In this document: positions 1 through 7,481 of the stretch, piece after piece
How positions within the stretch are numbered: the stretch's first letter is position 1
Layout: the number at the start of each line of letters is the position of its first letter
Origin: an uncultured Oscillospiraceae bacterium
GTDB lineage: Bacteria > Bacillota > Clostridia > Oscillospirales > Oscillospiraceae
Length of the DNA stretch: 36,408 nucleotides
Assembly: GCA_910583885.1 (NCBI GenBank)
Contig: CAJUAC010000023.1
Location: 1 to 36,408, forward strand
Direction of reading: 5' to 3'
The notes under the pieces: generated by a model
Told to the model about the DNA's origin: nothing
The model's database searches: none
Seen by the model: the letters and a program-made list of their open reading frames with translations, nothing else
Translations under genes and position numbers: made by a program

Positions 1-709
1 CTCTGAGTATCCACTCCCCCTCTGCATTCTGCTCAGCCAACGTCTGCACCGAACCTAGCTCCAGCTTAGCGGCGACCAGCCTGATTGGTTCGTTTAATAT
101 GGGAACAATCCTAACCATTTGGTATCTGATACTACTAAAACCGATAAATGGCCCAAAGGTATGGATACCAGCAGAAATCGAATTACTTAGTATGACGGAT
201 CTAAAGTTGCCTTCACTATTCATTTCAATCTGAAAAACACATACTGATAGACCTGTTGACGTAAGTAGTGATAGTGTAAGATTTTTCCCTACCAGGTTTT
301 TGATCTTCCCCGCATCCCACCTCTGTATGAAAGCAATTGCAGGATCCTTTCTCTCTAAAACCAGGCCATCTGCCTCCAGCGTGACCAACAGATTCTCGCT
401 ATACCACCTGTCAATCGTATACTCAGATCCTACATACCCTGGCCGCTCTTGTTGATTAATCGGATTCAGGAAATACCAGTTATCCAGCAGATTTTGATGG
501 CTCACGAGAGCACTAACGGTTAAACTGGAGCTGCCTTGCTTCAGTTCAATACTATTCCCAGCATTGATAGTCACAGCATGGATACCATCTGTGCCAAATC
601 CAACTACCTGACCGGGAACCCCAACGAGCTTGTCCTGTTTGCAGTCTAGTCGAAACTTTATATTCTCACTTATCTGCCGCAACCCATCCAGGTCCAAAAA
701 TTTTGCCAA
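1..709 (-). CDS. Prophage tail-fibre-like protein, N-terminal part (runs off the window)
   Basis: A frame on the minus strand stays open for 236 codons from a TTG start at 709 to the window edge, so the C-terminus is missing. TTG is preferred over the ATG at 727 because GGAGGG lies six bases before it. The protein begins LAKFLDLDGLRQISENIK and continues with a KQDKLVGVPGQVVGF segment. An NLLDNWYFLNPINQ segment and a GYVGSEYTIDRWY segment follow, and LVAAKLELGSVQTLAEQ lies near the edge. This order is typical of receptor-binding tail-fibre or tail-collar proteins of clostridial siphophages and prophages: an N-terminal attachment stretch, then a beta-rich carbohydrate-binding-like module. No signal peptide or membrane segment is seen. 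No other phage gene is visible inside the window, so this is either the edge of a prophage extending left or a remnant. The family assignment is by pattern recognition. Confidence 0.7.
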   Translation of the reverse strand, partial: MAKFLDLDGLRQISENIKFRLDCKQDKLVGVPGQVVGFGTDGIHAVTINAGNSIELKQGSSSLTVSALVSHQNLLDNWYFLNPINQQERPGYVGSEYTIDRWYSENLLVTLEADGLVLERKDPAIAFIQRWDAGKIKNLVGKNLTLSLLTSTGLSVCVFQIEMNSEGNFRSVILSNSISAGIHTFGPFIGFSSIRYQMVRIVPILNEPIRLVAAKLELGSVQTLAEQNAEGEWILR

Positions 710-958
710 TACTATCCCTCCATTCATTTGATAAAATAAATCAGATTTTACTAAAAAGTTTCTGTATTCCCGGAACACCTTTTTATCAAAATCCTATCGT
801 TTAGCAGGCCGTCCCTATCTCCTCGGCAAGTTTTATGTGGTATCCCTGGTACTGGCTGCTTCACACTTTCTTTACGGCTCTTAACACTTTGTTTAAATTC
901 CAGACATAACCAGTTCTTTTTCTTTGGTTATATTGATGACACCAAAGGAGGATGCCCC

Positions 959-1606
959 ATGACAACGACACACCCCTACCCACACCGGATGCAATACCAG
1001 ATTACGCAGGCAGATTACAATGCATTGCGTACCCGACTCTCTGACGCCATACCGGAGGACAGCGCCGGAGATATACATACGCTGCTGTTTACCAGCTATC
1101 GGAACCGTGTCTCTGCTTTCTCTACAAACACATCCCAGGCCGCCGGCCTGACAGAGGCCCGTTTTTCCCTACACTACTTTGACAATGACCCCTCCTATCT
1201 GCTGCTGGAGCGGTGGCTAGGCCAGGAGAGCAGCACTGTTATGATGACGGAAGCAGAATGCCGTGCCTTGCTCTCCGGCGAGACGGATTGGATGTTGGAC
1301 TGCCGCAACCCGGTCCTCCAGGACTTCCACAGCAGCCTCACGGAGCGGATGCTTCTGCCTCAGATCCTTTTGACCTACCACCGGGAGATCTACACATTGG
1401 ATGGGCTGGATCTCTGGGTAGCTCTGGACAGCGATATCCGCGCGACCCTTCAGCACATGGATTTTCTGGATCCGGAACTGCTTGCCCGCGACACCGCCGG
1501 GCAGGAAGGGCGGCTCCTGATGGAAATTAGCTACAGCAGCGTCATTCCCGACCACGTTCTTTGCCTTTTGGAAGAGACTGCACCAAGAAGGAAGCTCTTG
1601 GCGTAA
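959..1606 (+). CDS. VTC-domain protein, active-site residues degenerate
   Basis: This 215-residue protein follows the layout of bacterial VTC (polyphosphate-polymerase-fold) domains. A QYQITQADYNALRTRL start is followed by a beta strand ending HYFDNDPSYLLLER, then TEAECRALLSGETDW. Next come LLPQILLTYHREIYTL, a LWVALDSDIRATL strand, a DFLDPELL loop and LLMEISYSSVIPDHV. Functional VTC domains have basic residues in an RIRYY-type strand, an EKKSK-type strand, an RVTFD strand, an EVKY strand and a final SKY. Here these read FSLHY, ERWLG, WVALD, EISY and nothing. The Arg in YHRE remains. The fold is probably kept while polyphosphate synthesis is doubtful. AAAGGAGG at 944-951 supports the start. 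The gene stands alone between the phage fragment and the terminator at 1651-1706, without the usual VTC neighbours (CotH or a DUF4956 membrane protein). Confidence 0.65.
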   Translation: MTTTHPYPHRMQYQITQADYNALRTRLSDAIPEDSAGDIHTLLFTSYRNRVSAFSTNTSQAAGLTEARFSLHYFDNDPSYLLLERWLGQESSTVMMTEAECRALLSGETDWMLDCRNPVLQDFHSSLTERMLLPQILLTYHREIYTLDGLDLWVALDSDIRATLQHMDFLDPELLARDTAGQEGRLLMEISYSSVIPDHVLCLLEETAPRRKLLA

Positions 1607-1650
1607 AGGCATAGAATCCCCTCAGAAGGGGACAAACATAGCCTCCCTCC

Positions 1651-1706
1651 ATAAAAAGCAAGCAGAGCGGCGCAAGAAAACTTGCGCCGCTCTGCTTGCT
1701 TTTTAT
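1651..1706. terminator. Bidirectional intrinsic terminator
   Basis: Perfect 26-bp inverted repeat (1651-1676 and 1681-1706) with an AAAA loop. One arm carries an A tract and the other a T tract, so it can stop both the VTC gene (plus) and rubrerythrin (minus). Confidence 0.9.
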
Positions 1707-1713
1707 GTATCTA

Positions 1714-2250
1714 TCAATAGTTTTCTGCTGAAACCTCAAAGTATGCCTGTGGATGAGCGCAGGTGGGGCAGATCGCAGGGGCTTCCGTCCCCACTACAAT
1801 GTGTCCGCAGTTGCGGCACTCCCACACCTTGACTTCACTCTTCTTGAAAACCTCCTGGATCTCCACGTTCTTCAGCAGGGCGCGGTAGCGCTCCTCATGG
1901 TGCTTTTCAATAGCAGCAACCAGACGGAACTTCTCGGCGAGTTCCGGGAAACCTTCCTTCTCCGCAGTCTCTGCAAATCCGGCATACATGTCAGTCCACT
2001 CGTAGTTCTCTCCACTGGCCGCAGCAGCCAAGTTCTCAGCAGTACTGCCAATCCCCTCCAGCTCCTTCAACCACATCTTAGCGTGTTCTTTCTCATTGTC
2101 GGCCGTCTTCAGAAACAGGGCCGCAATTTGTTCAAAGCCCTCCTTCTTGGCTTTGGATGCAAAATAGGTGTACTTATTCCTGGCCTGGGACTCCCCTGCA
2201 AAGGCAGCTTCCAAGTTTTTTTCTGTCTGTGTACCGGCATATCGGGACAT
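1714..2250 (-). CDS. rbr: Rubrerythrin
   Basis: 178-residue cytosolic non-haem iron protein that reduces hydrogen peroxide in anaerobes. The N-terminal four-helix ferritin-like domain (about 1-140) carries the di-iron ligand motifs: Glu20 in AGESQARNKY, Glu53-x-x-His56 in NEKEHAK, and EKHHEERY near residue 117. The C-terminal rubredoxin-like domain has the pairs CRNC (about 147-150) and CPTC (about 163-166) for one Fe(Cys)4 centre. Length is normal for the family. The frame is open further upstream, but the ATG at 2250 is the start because AAGGAGGT (2258-2265) lies eight bases before it. The gene is monocistronic, with its own promoter at 2311-2338 and terminator at 1651-1706. It is intact, and its role in oxygen and peroxide tolerance is well established for the family. 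Confidence 0.96.
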   Translation of the reverse strand: MSRYAGTQTEKNLEAAFAGESQARNKYTYFASKAKKEGFEQIAALFLKTADNEKEHAKMWLKELEGIGSTAENLAAAASGENYEWTDMYAGFAETAEKEGFPELAEKFRLVAAIEKHHEERYRALLKNVEIQEVFKKSEVKVWECRNCGHIVVGTEAPAICPTCAHPQAYFEVSAENY

Positions 2251-2310
2251 GTGTAGTACCTCCTTATGGTTCTTTCTCAATTGTTGTGGCTTGAAACAGC
2301 AGCTCTTGTT

Positions 2311-2338
2311 ATTATAACATCCTTTCATGGATAATCAA
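2311..2338 (-). promoter_or_regulatory. Rubrerythrin promoter (sigma-A type)
   Basis: On the minus strand, TTGATT (2333-2338), a 16-bp spacer and a perfect TATAAT (2311-2316) lie about 60 bp upstream of the rubrerythrin start. Confidence 0.75.
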
Positions 2339-2510
2339 GCTATTGGCGGTAAATTGTGGAAGAAGAAAAATCAGTGTGGACAGACACAGTGTGCGGTACA
2401 GGCATCTGCTCAGGCGGTGGTCTCTGCACCACGGTCTTGTAAGATTGGCCAGCTATAAAAAGCCTCCGCCCCAAGTCTATAAAAAAGAGGACTCCCGCTC
2501 TTTTAACACG

Positions 2511-2538
2511 TATATCTTGGGACGAGCCCTCATAGAGT
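2511..2538 (+). promoter_or_regulatory. Probable sigma-E promoter of the spoIIIA operon
   Basis: TATATCTT (2511-2518) and CATAGAGT (2531-2538) resemble the sigma-E boxes (ATATT-like -35; CATACACT -10, six of eight bases) at suitable spacing. It lies about 30 bp before spoIIIAA, an operon known to be sigma-E-dependent in Bacillus and clostridia. Transfer to this organism is inference. Confidence 0.55.
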
Positions 2539-2568
2539 GTACCAAGAAATCACAGGAGGGATGTCCAC

Positions 2569-3483
2569 ATGACAGAGGACTACGCGGCGGCGCGGTATGA
2601 GGATGCGTGTACCCTGCTGCCGGGACGGCTGCGGGCGGCAGCCATGTCCATTGAGCGGGGCCAGAAGGCAGCTGCGGAGGAACTGAGGCTGCGGATCGGA
2701 CGGCCAGTATACCTGACCATGCCGGATGGGGAGCTGGCACTGCCCCAGACCCGGGTCGGCCGGGGGGATCTGGAGCAGGTGCTGGACCGTGCCACGGAAT
2801 ATTCCCGCTACGCGGCTGCCGAGACAATGCGCCACGGCTATCTCACCGCCCCCGGCGGGTTCCGGATTGGCCTGTGCGGCACAGCCCTCCCCCTCGACGG
2901 GCAGAACGAGGGTGTGCGGGATGTGTCCTCCCTGGCCATCCGTATTCCACGGGTACAGGAGGGGGCGGCATTGCCAGTCCTGCCGGAGCTCCTGGAGGAC
3001 GGGCGGCCCCTGAGCGCCCTGCTGCTCTCACCGCCAGGGGGCGGCAAAACGACCTTGCTGCGGGATTTGGTACGGCTTCTCAGCCAGGGGTCGGCACTGG
3101 CCGGTCCTGTCCGTGTGGCACTGGTGGACGAGCGTGGGGAACTGGCAGCGACCCACCGGGGGCGGCCCCAGCTGGAGGTGGGCTGCCATACCGACATCAT
3201 GGACGGCTGCCCCAAAGCCCTGGCGGTGCCTATGCTCCTGCGGGCCATGACCCCCCAGGTGATCGCCCTGGACGAGGTTGCTCTGGAAGCGGATGTGGCG
3301 GCTGTGTGCGCGGCAGCAAACTGTGGTGTGGCCCTGCTGGCAACTGTCCACGCCGCCTCCCTGCCGGAGCTGGAGGGCCGGCCCGTAGGACGGGCACTGC
3401 TGGGATGCGGCATATTCCGCCGGGCAGTGCTCATCTCCGGCAGGGGCACAGGGCGGCAGGTCCGTGTGGAGCACCTGCCGTGA
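2569..3483 (+). CDS. spoIIIAA: Stage III sporulation protein AA, secretion-type ATPase
   Basis: 304 residues, similar in length to the Bacillus protein. SpoIIIAA is the ATPase of the SpoIIIA-SpoIIQ channel linking mother cell and forespore, and it acts on the mother-cell side of the membrane. Walker A is SPPGGGKTTLL (about 153-163), and a Walker B-like strand, VIALDEV, lies near residue 230. A VALVDERGEL strand lies between them, as in secretion ATPases. The N-terminal part (1-140) contains the RLRIGRPVYL and GGFRIGLCG segments typical of the family. The start is set by AGGAGGG (2554-2560), eight bases before the ATG. It is the first of eight genes, and its stop overlaps the GTG of spoIIIAB (GTGA), indicating translational coupling. 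The gene is intact. Confidence 0.95.
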   Translation: MTEDYAAARYEDACTLLPGRLRAAAMSIERGQKAAAEELRLRIGRPVYLTMPDGELALPQTRVGRGDLEQVLDRATEYSRYAAAETMRHGYLTAPGGFRIGLCGTALPLDGQNEGVRDVSSLAIRIPRVQEGAALPVLPELLEDGRPLSALLLSPPGGGKTTLLRDLVRLLSQGSALAGPVRVALVDERGELAATHRGRPQLEVGCHTDIMDGCPKALAVPMLLRAMTPQVIALDEVALEADVAAVCAAANCGVALLATVHAASLPELEGRPVGRALLGCGIFRRAVLISGRGTGRQVRVEHLP

Positions 3484-3965
3484 GGGGCCTGGGTGCACTG
3501 CTGGTCCTCTGGGGTGCAGGATACGTTTGCCTCCAGCGGCGGCGGGAGGGCCTTCTGCCGGTCCGGGTAGGCAGGGCCATCCTGGAGGATCTGGCGGTGG
3601 TGGATTACCAAATCCGGGCCTGCCGGACGCCCCTGCCGGATATCCTGGAGGGGGCGCAGGGGCTGGGGGCGGACTGGCTGTGGCGGCCCCTGTTGGAGCG
3701 GCTGCAATCGGAGGGGGCACGGGGCCTGCCCTGGTGCTGGCACGAGACTGTAGCGGCACTGCCGCCGCCCCTGGGGCGGTACCTGGCCCCCCTGGGGCCG
3801 CTGCTTCCGGCGGGTGGGGGACGCCTGGCCGCCGCGATTGAGGAAACAAGAGAGGAGCTGGCCGGTTTTCTGCGGGCAGAGGCAGCCCGGCAGGCGTCAC
3901 AGGGGAGGGTAACTGCCGCCCTGTGCCTGTCGGGGGCCTGCCTGCTGATCCTGGTCTTGATTTGA
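3480..3965 (+). CDS. spoIIIAB: Stage III sporulation protein AB
   Basis: 161 residues starting at a GTG (3480) that overlaps the spoIIIAA stop. The frame is open far upstream, so the start rests on this GTGA coupling and on the position of the first hydrophobic helix (GLGALLVLWGAGYVCLQ, 3-19). A second membrane helix lies at the very C-terminus (AALCLSGACLLILVLI), leaving a soluble helical middle (about 25-145). This two-anchor layout matches the SpoIIIAB family (about 170 residues), which has the fold of secretion-system GspF-type proteins and is a membrane component of the SpoIIIA complex. The next gene starts four bases after its stop. The call rests on synteny and topology more than on sequence motifs. 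Confidence 0.9.
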   Translation: MRGLGALLVLWGAGYVCLQRRREGLLPVRVGRAILEDLAVVDYQIRACRTPLPDILEGAQGLGADWLWRPLLERLQSEGARGLPWCWHETVAALPPPLGRYLAPLGPLLPAGGGRLAAAIEETREELAGFLRAEAARQASQGRVTAALCLSGACLLILVLI

Positions 3966-3968
3966 ACA

Positions 3969-4163
3969 ATGGATATTGACCTGATTTTTCGGATCGCGGC
4001 GATTGGGATCGTGGTAGCGGTGCTCAACCAGCTGCTGGTGCGCTCGGGCCGGGAGGAACAGGCGCTGATGACAACCCTGGCAGGGCTGGTGGTGGTGATG
4101 ATGATGCTGGTACAGGAGATCAGCGACCTGTTCCAGCTCATCAAGACCCTGTTCGGGTTTTAG
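3969..4163 (+). CDS. spoIIIAC: Stage III sporulation protein AC
   Basis: A 64-residue, almost wholly hydrophobic protein with two membrane helices (about 5-23 and 32-50) and the family signature ...QLLVRSGREEQALMTTLAG between them. Size and sequence match SpoIIIAC, a small membrane subunit of the SpoIIIA complex. The start is the ATG at 3969, three bases after the spoIIIAB stop, and its RBS must lie within the end of spoIIIAB. It is followed after two bases by spoIIIAD. Confidence 0.93.
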   Translation: MDIDLIFRIAAIGIVVAVLNQLLVRSGREEQALMTTLAGLVVVMMMLVQEISDLFQLIKTLFGF

Positions 4164-4165
4164 CC

Positions 4166-4552
4166 ATGGAGATGCTGAAGCTGCCGGTGCTGTGCGTGGC
4201 CTGCCTGCTGCCGGTGATCCTGCTGCGCAAAAATGCGCCGGAGCAGGCCATGCTGCTGACACTGGCCATCCTGGCGGTTGTGATGGCCCGGTGCCTGGAG
4301 CAGGCCGCGCCGGTACTGGAGGAGCTGCGAGCACTCTTTGCCCAGGCTGGGGTGGAGACAGCCTATGTGTCCATCCTGCTGCGCACGGCGGCGGCAGCGG
4401 TGGTGACACGGCTGTGTGCCGACCTATGCAAGGACGGCGGTTCCCAGGCGCTGGCATCGGCAGTGGAGATAGCGGGTATGGCGGCGGCGCTGCTGATTGC
4501 CCTGCCCCTGCTGGGGGCGGTGGTGGAGCTGCTGCTGGGATATTTTACATAG
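4166..4552 (+). CDS. spoIIIAD: Stage III sporulation protein AD
   Basis: 128 residues, mainly hydrophobic, with about four membrane helices. The segment TAYVSILLRTAAAAVVTRLCADLCKDGGSQALASAVEIAG is the most conserved stretch of the SpoIIIAD family (about 68-107). It is a membrane subunit of the mother-cell/forespore channel and is always found next to spoIIIAC. The ATG at 4166 is two bases after the spoIIIAC stop. Length is usual for the family. The gene is intact. Confidence 0.93.
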   Translation: MEMLKLPVLCVACLLPVILLRKNAPEQAMLLTLAILAVVMARCLEQAAPVLEELRALFAQAGVETAYVSILLRTAAAAVVTRLCADLCKDGGSQALASAVEIAGMAAALLIALPLLGAVVELLLGYFT

Positions 4553-4565
4553 GAGTGGACAGGCA

Positions 4566-5648
4566 ATGACAAGACGGATACAGGCAGTGGCCATATGGCT
4601 GCTGGCCTTGTGCCTGCTGGGCGGGCAGGCTGCGGCGGCGGATATCCCGGAGGAGCTGGCCCGGGCCGCGCCGGAGGCGGCGGAACTGGTCAGCGGGAGC
4701 GGTGAGGAGGGCTTCGGCCTGCTCGCCGGCGCACAGGCGCTGGTGGAGGAGGGCCTGGCAGAGATGGGGCAGTACCTGGTCTCTGGCGTACGGGCCATCG
4801 CGGCGATCATGGCGGGCGTAGTGCTGCTGGGGGCGCTGGAGAGCGCCGTCCCGGCAGGCGGGGATCTGCTGGGGCGGTACGGCACGGCAGCGGGGGTGCT
4901 GTGGATCACCGCGATGGCCGCCGGGGATCTCAGCGCCCTGATCGGCCTGGGCCGGGAGACCATTGTGGAGGTCTCCCAGCTGAGCAAGGTGCTGCTGCCC
5001 ACGCTGGCGGCAGCAGAGGCAGCCCAGGGCGGCGTCACAGCAGCATCGGTGCGGCAGGTAGCGGCTGTGTTTTTCGCTGACGTGCTGTTGACAGTCATCG
5101 AGCGGGTGCTGCTGCCAATGGTGTACCTCTACATCGGTACAGCTGCCGCCGGGGCGGTACTGGAGGGGAATGTGATGGAACGGATTGGGAAGCTGCTGAA
5201 GAAAGTAACCGGGTGGATCCTCAGCGGCCTGCTGCTGCTGTTTACCACCTACCTGACCATCTCCGGAGCGGTGGCCGGGACAGCGGACGCCCAGGCGGTG
5301 AAGCTGGCCAAATCGGCGGTCTCTGCCGCAGTGCCAGTGGTCGGGGGGATCCTCTCGGAGGCGGCGGAGAGCGTCCTGGCCGGTGCAGGCCTGCTCAAGG
5401 GGATGGTGGGGGCGATGGGGACGCTGGCCGTGCTGGGGGCGTGCCTGCTGCCGTTTTTGCGGCTGGGCTGCCAATACCTGCTCTACCAGGGGGCTGCCTT
5501 GGTGGCAGCTACTGTGGGGCCGCAGAAGCTGACGCGCCTGATTGCCGCCCTGGGGGACGCCTTCGGCCTGGTGCTGGCAATGACCGCCGCCTCCGCGCTG
5601 CTGCTGGTGATCTCACTGGTGTCATCGCTGACGGCGGTGGCCCCGTGA
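4566..5648 (+). CDS. spoIIIAE: Stage III sporulation protein AE
   Basis: 360 residues. A cleavable-looking signal sequence (MTRRIQAVAIWLLALCLLGG, then AAAADIPEE) is followed by a short soluble part (about 27-75) and then six to eight membrane helices to the C-terminus. The LSKVLLPTLAAAEAAQGG and TTYLTISGAVAGTADAQAVK segments are typical of SpoIIIAE, a polytopic permease-like component of the SpoIIIA complex. The frame is open upstream to 4497, but the ATG at 4566 is chosen because AGGAG lies just before it and the signal peptide follows at once. The last base of its TGA stop is the first base of the spoIIIAF ATG. Confidence 0.94.
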   Translation: MTRRIQAVAIWLLALCLLGGQAAAADIPEELARAAPEAAELVSGSGEEGFGLLAGAQALVEEGLAEMGQYLVSGVRAIAAIMAGVVLLGALESAVPAGGDLLGRYGTAAGVLWITAMAAGDLSALIGLGRETIVEVSQLSKVLLPTLAAAEAAQGGVTAASVRQVAAVFFADVLLTVIERVLLPMVYLYIGTAAAGAVLEGNVMERIGKLLKKVTGWILSGLLLLFTTYLTISGAVAGTADAQAVKLAKSAVSAAVPVVGGILSEAAESVLAGAGLLKGMVGAMGTLAVLGACLLPFLRLGCQYLLYQGAALVAATVGPQKLTRLIAALGDAFGLVLAMTAASALLLVISLVSSLTAVAP

Positions 5649-6145
5649 TGGGCGCGCTGCGGGCATGGCTGCTGGGCATCGTACTGACCGCCTTCGCCGG
5701 CGGACTGGCCCGGCAGCTGACACCCCAGGGCCGGGAGCAGGCTATGGTACGCCTGGTGGGCGGGCTGCTGCTGACACTGGCAATCCTCCAGCCCCTGTCC
5801 AGGATGGAATGGCAGGGCCCTGCCCTGGAGGCGGCCTCCTTCCGGGCCCAGAGTGGGGAACAGGCGGATCTCTACCGGAAAAATCAGACGGAGTCCCTCC
5901 GTGCTATCATAGAGGAGAAAACCGGGGCATATATATGGGACAAAGCGAACCGGCTTGGCCTGGACTGCACGGTGTCGGTGACTGCGGCGGCCGGTGAGAG
6001 CGGCATCCCCCTGCCGGATACCGTGACCATCTGGGGGGGCTACAGCGAGGCGCTGGCCGTGTGCATCGAGGAGGAGGTGGGCATTCCCGCCGAAAAACAA
6101 TTCTGGCTGGAGGAAAAGGCATGGACAGAGACGAAAGAAAGCTGA
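5648..6145 (+). CDS. spoIIIAF: Stage III sporulation protein AF
   Basis: 165 residues with two N-terminal membrane helices (about 5-24 and 34-52), then a soluble domain holding the Tyr/Lys-rich coil DLYRKNQTESLRAIIEEK and a C-terminal alpha/beta part. This matches SpoIIIAF, a ring-building-motif protein of the SpoIIIA complex. The ATG at 5648 overlaps the spoIIIAE stop (ATGA). The open frame upstream of it is only a shadow within spoIIIAE. Its 3' end overlaps spoIIIAG by 25 bp. Intact and of normal length (about 200 in Bacillus, often shorter in clostridia). Confidence 0.92.
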   Translation: MGALRAWLLGIVLTAFAGGLARQLTPQGREQAMVRLVGGLLLTLAILQPLSRMEWQGPALEAASFRAQSGEQADLYRKNQTESLRAIIEEKTGAYIWDKANRLGLDCTVSVTAAAGESGIPLPDTVTIWGGYSEALAVCIEEEVGIPAEKQFWLEEKAWTETKES

Positions 6146-6669
6146 CGAAGCCCCTGGAGGTGATCGGCCGCTACAAGTACGCGCTGCTGGTGGCGCTGCT
6201 GGGCGCTGGGCTGCTGCTCTGGCCCAGCCATACCGCCCCGGCGGTGGAGGAGCAAGGCCCCTCCCTCCCGGCGGGGGCCATGACCCTGCGGGAGACCGAG
6301 GAGGCCATGGAGTCCATCCTGGAGCGCATCAACGGCGTGGGGCGGGCGGATGTGATGCTCACGCTCCACAGCGGCAGCGAGCTGGTGCTGGCGGAGGACA
6401 CGACCCTGCGCTACCGGGGGGATGTCCAATCCCCGGACGACTACGAGCGCTCGTCGGATACCGTGACCGATTCCGGCGGTGTGGTCGTTACCCAGGAGCG
6501 GTATCCCCAGTACCGGGGCGCCCTGATCGTCTGTGACGGCGGCGGCAGTGACGCGGTGCGCCTACAGGTGATCGCGGCGGTATCCGCCCTGACGGGCCTG
6601 GGCTCGGACCGCATTGCCGTGGTCGAATGGCAGGGTGCGGCGGCAGACAGCGGATTGGGACAAAAATGA
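6121..6669 (+). CDS. spoIIIAG: Stage III sporulation protein AG
   Basis: 182 residues with one N-terminal membrane helix (about 19-36, YALLVALLGAGLLLWPS) and an extracytoplasmic domain. ILERINGVGRADVMLTL (about 60-76) followed by GVVVTQERYPQYRGALIVCDGG is characteristic of SpoIIIAG. This protein forms the large ring of the channel in the space between the two sporulation membranes. The ATG at 6121 is chosen because GGAGG lies just before it and it precedes the membrane helix directly; the frame is open further upstream. It lies in the end of spoIIIAF, so the two are translationally coupled. Confidence 0.94.
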   Translation: MDRDERKLTKPLEVIGRYKYALLVALLGAGLLLWPSHTAPAVEEQGPSLPAGAMTLRETEEAMESILERINGVGRADVMLTLHSGSELVLAEDTTLRYRGDVQSPDDYERSSDTVTDSGGVVVTQERYPQYRGALIVCDGGGSDAVRLQVIAAVSALTGLGSDRIAVVEWQGAAADSGLGQK

Positions 6670-6691
6670 TGATATGGGAGGAAATGAGACA

Positions 6692-7288
6692 ATGAGGAAC
6701 CAATGGAAACGGAACGCCGTGGTGGCGACTGTGCTGCTGTTTGTCTGTGCAGCGGTCTATCTCAACTGGCGCTACGCCGGGAACCTGGCGGCGGATGAGG
6801 CAACGCCAGCCAGCCAGCAGTCAGAGGATGGCGGTTCCACCAAGATCCTGGGCGACGCAACATTAGTTGGCGGTGTGCCCACACTGACTGAGGAGGGCGC
6901 AGCTGCTGCCGCCAGCACCCCCACCGCACCGGCCAGCAGCTATTTTGACACCGCACGGCTCAGCCGCCAGCAGTCCCGGGACAACGCCCTCAGCCTCCTG
7001 CGGGAGGCGGCAGGCCAGCAGGATGTGGAGCAGGCCGCCCTGGACGAGGCCAACCGGGCCATTCAGACCCTGGCGGGCTATACCATGCTGGAGGGCCAGA
7101 TCGAAAACCTGGTTGTCGCCAAGGGCTATGCCGACTGCGTGGCCTTCATGGGTGAGAACAGCATCAGCGTAGTTGTCTCCGCAGCCGAGGACGGTTTACA
7201 GACCGAGGATGTGGCAAAGATTACGGATATCGTGCTCAGCGAGACAGATTATGCCGCCGACCAGATCAAGATTATGGAGGCGGAATAG
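6692..7288 (+). CDS. spoIIIAH: Stage III sporulation protein AH
   Basis: 198 residues. One membrane helix near the N-terminus (VVATVLLFVCAAVYLNWRY, about 10-28) is followed by a Thr/Ala-rich linker and the C-terminal ring-building domain (about 85-198). Family segments are RQQSRDNALSLLREAAG, AQTL-like AIQTLAGYTMLEGQIENLV, and FMGENSISVVVSA followed by DVAKITDIVLSET. SpoIIIAH interacts with SpoIIQ of the forespore and has an EscJ/PrgK-like fold. The ATG at 6692 is chosen because GGGAGGA (6675-6682) lies about nine bases upstream. It is the last gene of the operon and is followed directly by a terminator. Confidence 0.95.
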   Translation: MRNQWKRNAVVATVLLFVCAAVYLNWRYAGNLAADEATPASQQSEDGGSTKILGDATLVGGVPTLTEEGAAAAASTPTAPASSYFDTARLSRQQSRDNALSLLREAAGQQDVEQAALDEANRAIQTLAGYTMLEGQIENLVVAKGYADCVAFMGENSISVVVSAAEDGLQTEDVAKITDIVLSETDYAADQIKIMEAE

Positions 7289-7304
7289 GCGGGATTGGGA
7301 ACCA

Positions 7305-7345
7305 GCCGCCGCAGAAGAGGGCTTCTGCGGCGGCCCTTCTGTTTG
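7305..7345 (+). terminator. Terminator of the spoIIIA operon
   Basis: Perfect 13-bp GC-rich stem (7305-7317 and 7322-7334) with a four-base loop and a short T-rich tail, 16 bp after the spoIIIAH stop. Confidence 0.8.
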
Positions 7346-7380
7346 CCCCGGCAAGCTGCCGCCGGTGCATCCTGTCGGAT

Positions 7381-7400
7381 TTGTTCACAATTTATCCACA
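7381..7400 (+). promoter_or_regulatory. Two tandem DnaA-box-like sequences
   Basis: TTGTTCACA (7381-7389, one mismatch) and TTATCCACA (7392-7400, perfect) lie 11 bp apart in the same direction, about 80 bp before the gene at 7482. They fit the DnaA consensus TTWTNCACA. Two boxes could be a DnaA regulatory site but are too few for an origin. Confidence 0.4.
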
Positions 7401-7481
7401 TCTCCCGCAGCCGCTGGACTTATACTATCCGTAGTGCCGCACAACGGCCCAGATTGATTGAATAACAGGAGAGGAACCGCT

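Larger units (their letters stand above)
2251..2568. other. Intergenic region between rubrerythrin and spoIIIAA
   Basis: 318 bp between divergent genes. It holds the rubrerythrin promoter and RBS on the minus strand and the sigma-E-like promoter and RBS of spoIIIAA on the plus strand. A small A/T-rich hairpin lies between them (AAAAGAG 2483-2489 with CTCTTTT 2498-2504). No coding frame in it has an RBS. Confidence 0.6.

Noticed and set aside
771..793. AACACCTTTTTATC near the tail-fibre start resembles a half of the crossover sites
   Set aside because: Only one half-site resembles them and there is no symmetric partner half or second inverted copy nearby, so chance similarity in AT-rich DNA is more likely.
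7381..7400. Replication origin
   Set aside because: Only two DnaA boxes, no AT-rich unwinding region and no dnaA/dnaN genes.
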